In this document: positions 6,178 to 7,592 of the stretch, in pieces
Layout of the letters: the number at the start of each line of letters is the position of its first letter
Position numbering within the stretch: position 1 is the stretch's first letter
Assembly: GCA_022572905.1 (NCBI GenBank)
Contig: JACZUZ010000082.1
Coordinates: forward strand, 1-7,592
From: Candidatus Zixiibacteriota bacterium
Lineage (GTDB): Bacteria; Zixibacteria; MSB-5A5; GN15; JACZUZ01
Direction: 5' to 3'
Length of the DNA stretch: 7,592 nt
Program-made: the position numbers and the translations under genes
Notes under the pieces: generated by a model
The model's input: the letters and a program-made list of their open reading frames with translations, nothing else
Databases searched by the model: none
Told to the model about the DNA's origin: nothing

Positions 6178-7550
6178 GTCAGGTCAATCCCATTCTCTTT
6201 TTCAGGTATGCCCTTAAATAACATCAATCCCGCAAACACCAGAATCGAAAGGCTGGCTGCGGCGGCCCTGTACGGCATTTGAACCAGCGCGCTTTCTGAT
6301 AATGCGAACCCCATAGAGTCCCCCAGCCCGACCAGCCAGCTTCCCAATATAGCGTCTGGCTGGAAAAGTGCGAAGAACAAGGCCCACCAGAGCGGCCCCA
6401 GGACAGCCGCCGATTTTCCGGTCAGCGAATACAGTCCGAAAAATTTGCCCAGCTCTCTCCCGGAAACAAGCTCCGCCAAAAACGGTCGATGCAATGTCCA
6501 GACTCCGCCCAGCCACACCCCGGCCATGGCGCTCAAAGCCCAGAACATCCAGCGTTCAAACGCGACACCGAAAAGAGCCATACTCACTATCCAGCCCCAG
6601 GCGACAACAATTATTAGTTTTCGCAATGACATCCGCACCGCCAGTTTTCCTATCACAAATGATCCAACAACGGCGGCGATTGTGACAATGGATAGGAAAT
6701 AGGTGCGCTCAAGGTCATCGAGTCCAATGACAAATAAGCAAAATACACCGATGTTGATGATCACTGCGTTCACAGCATTCTTGATTAAAAAATCAGCGCC
6801 AATGAATCTCGCCAAACCCGGATATGATTTTGTGTTGCGCAGTGTTTCAAAGAGCGACTTATAGGCTTGACCGAAAGAAAGTCTCTTTTTCGTTCCGCCG
6901 GGTTTTTCTCTAACAAAGAGAAAGACAGGTATCGCGAATAGCAGAAACATAATCGCGGTGGGGAGAAACGCCCCGGATTTCCCGGACGCTTCAATAAAGG
7001 GAACGGAAAATCCAAACAGCTCACCGCTGACAAACGGCAACACCAGAAACAATCCCAGAATAGCGCCGATATAGCCGAGAGCCACACCGGCGCCGCTAAT
7101 AAATCGTGCCTCTTTGTTGTCCTTTGCCACCGAATACAAGAGCGCGTTGTAGAAAACCATTCCGCCCTCGTAGAAGAAATTGGCGACCGCAAACAAGACT
7201 ATTATTAGTACGAAAGCTGATGACGGCGCGAATGATAACCCGGCCAGCGCCGTAACACATGATATCGTGAACAGAAACAGGAAAAGCTTCTTTTTTGATC
7301 CATGATCAGACATTACCCCCAGCGCGGGAGAAATAATCGCCACACCGAGCATCGAAAGAGAAACCGCCAGATCAAAGCTGAATCCGTCTCGGCCGAGATC
7401 ATCTACGATCCAGGGCTTCATATAGCTCGACACTATGTTCATAGAGAAGATAGTGTTCGCGAAATCATAAAGCGACCAGCTTAGCGTGTCGCGTCGCCAG
7501 AAAACTCTCCACCCTGAAATTTCTCTTCTTGTGTTCATTGCGCCGATCAA
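6174..7550 (-). CDS. Major facilitator superfamily transporter, UMF1/Atg22-like
   Basis: This is an integral membrane protein of 458 residues with about 12 hydrophobic segments, at roughly 25-48, 60-80, 88-107, 110-128, 153-175, 196-214, 248-276, 283-303, 310-330, 334-352, 372-396 and 430-446. UMF1/Atg22-like features are SWSLYDFANTIFS (24-36) at the first helix, YNALLYSVAKDNKEARFISG (134-153), and the late segment HRPFLAEL (354-361) with FFGLYSLTGKSAAVLGPL (370-387). The loop after helix 2 (GVMSDHGSKKKL) matches the general MFS motif A. The family is annotated after yeast vacuolar Atg22, an amino acid exporter, but bacterial substrates are mostly unknown. The start is TTG at 7550, because AGGAG lies 6 bases upstream; ATG at 7538 would be 18 bases from that site. 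The frame stays open to the right edge, so a longer form cannot be excluded, although family similarity begins near residue 14. Confidence 0.88.
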   Translation of the reverse strand: MIGAMNTRREISGWRVFWRRDTLSWSLYDFANTIFSMNIVSSYMKPWIVDDLGRDGFSFDLAVSLSMLGVAIISPALGVMSDHGSKKKLFLFLFTISCVTALAGLSFAPSSAFVLIIVLFAVANFFYEGGMVFYNALLYSVAKDNKEARFISGAGVALGYIGAILGLFLVLPFVSGELFGFSVPFIEASGKSGAFLPTAIMFLLFAIPVFLFVREKPGGTKKRLSFGQAYKSLFETLRNTKSYPGLARFIGADFLIKNAVNAVIINIGVFCLFVIGLDDLERTYFLSIVTIAAVVGSFVIGKLAVRMSLRKLIIVVAWGWIVSMALFGVAFERWMFWALSAMAGVWLGGVWTLHRPFLAELVSGRELGKFFGLYSLTGKSAAVLGPLWWALFFALFQPDAILGSWLVGLGDSMGFALSESALVQMPYRAAAASLSILVFAGLMLFKGIPEKENGIDLT

Positions 7551-7556
7551 TTCAAT

Positions 7557-7561
7557 CTCCT
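7557..7561 (-). promoter_or_regulatory. Ribosome binding site supporting a TTG start of the transporter
   Basis: AGGAG on the minus strand lies 6 bases before TTG at 7550 and 18 bases before the first in-frame ATG at 7538. The spacing favours the TTG as the true start. The remaining 31 bases to the window edge are too few to judge whether a promoter or a preceding gene lies there. Confidence 0.6.
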
Positions 7562-7592
7562 GCGACTGATCCTTGTGTTTTCGGTGTGTTGA

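Noticed and set aside
6785..7192. Minus-strand frame of 135 codons within the transporter gene.
   Set aside because: It is an alternative frame inside a well-supported membrane protein; its Cys- and Arg-rich sequence shows no domain.
1..7592. Mobile elements, CRISPR repeats, tRNA or rRNA genes.
   Set aside because: I saw no transposase, integrase, array of spaced repeats or RNA-gene signature on either strand.

Overview
The window is dominated by the 5' part of a respiratory complex I operon on the minus strand, nuoA-nuoB-nuoC-nuoD-nuoE-nuoF and the start of nuoG, cut by the left window edge. All genes read right to left. The base composition is moderate, and the nuoC and nuoD genes are separate rather than fused as in E. 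coli. NuoD, NuoF and NuoG line up almost residue for residue with Thermus and mitochondrial-type subunits. This suggests a non-proteobacterial, NADH-oxidising respiring bacterium, quite possibly an uncultured lineage. The sequence does not allow a firm taxonomic call.

Right to left along transcription: positions 7550-6174 encode a 12-helix major-facilitator protein of the UMF1/Atg22-like family. Its stop overlaps by 4 bases (ATGA) the start of a PHP-domain metal-dependent phosphoesterase (6177-5122), so the two look translationally coupled. A 237-base gap (4885-5121) follows. It holds a good sigma70-type promoter candidate facing nuoA, a Crp-like imperfect palindrome upstream of it, and a pair of TCACCGG direct repeats 21 bases apart. 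The nuo genes then follow with overlaps or gaps of 60 bases or less.

NuoE, NuoF and NuoG form the NADH-oxidising module (FMN, N1a, N3, N1b and further clusters). NuoB, NuoC and NuoD form the quinone-reducing connection (cluster N2 and the quinone site). NuoA is the first of the membrane subunits. The remaining membrane subunits (NuoH, I, J, K, L, M, N) would be expected to the left, outside the window. The UMF1-PHP pair has no obvious functional link to complex I and is probably a neighbouring transcription unit.

The region is mostly ordinary core metabolism. The points deserving a second look are modest: a substituted NADH-binding loop in NuoF, three TTG starts, the nuo promoter architecture, and the coupled UMF1-PHP pair. 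I see no clear sign of a new system, mobile element, CRISPR array or RNA gene.
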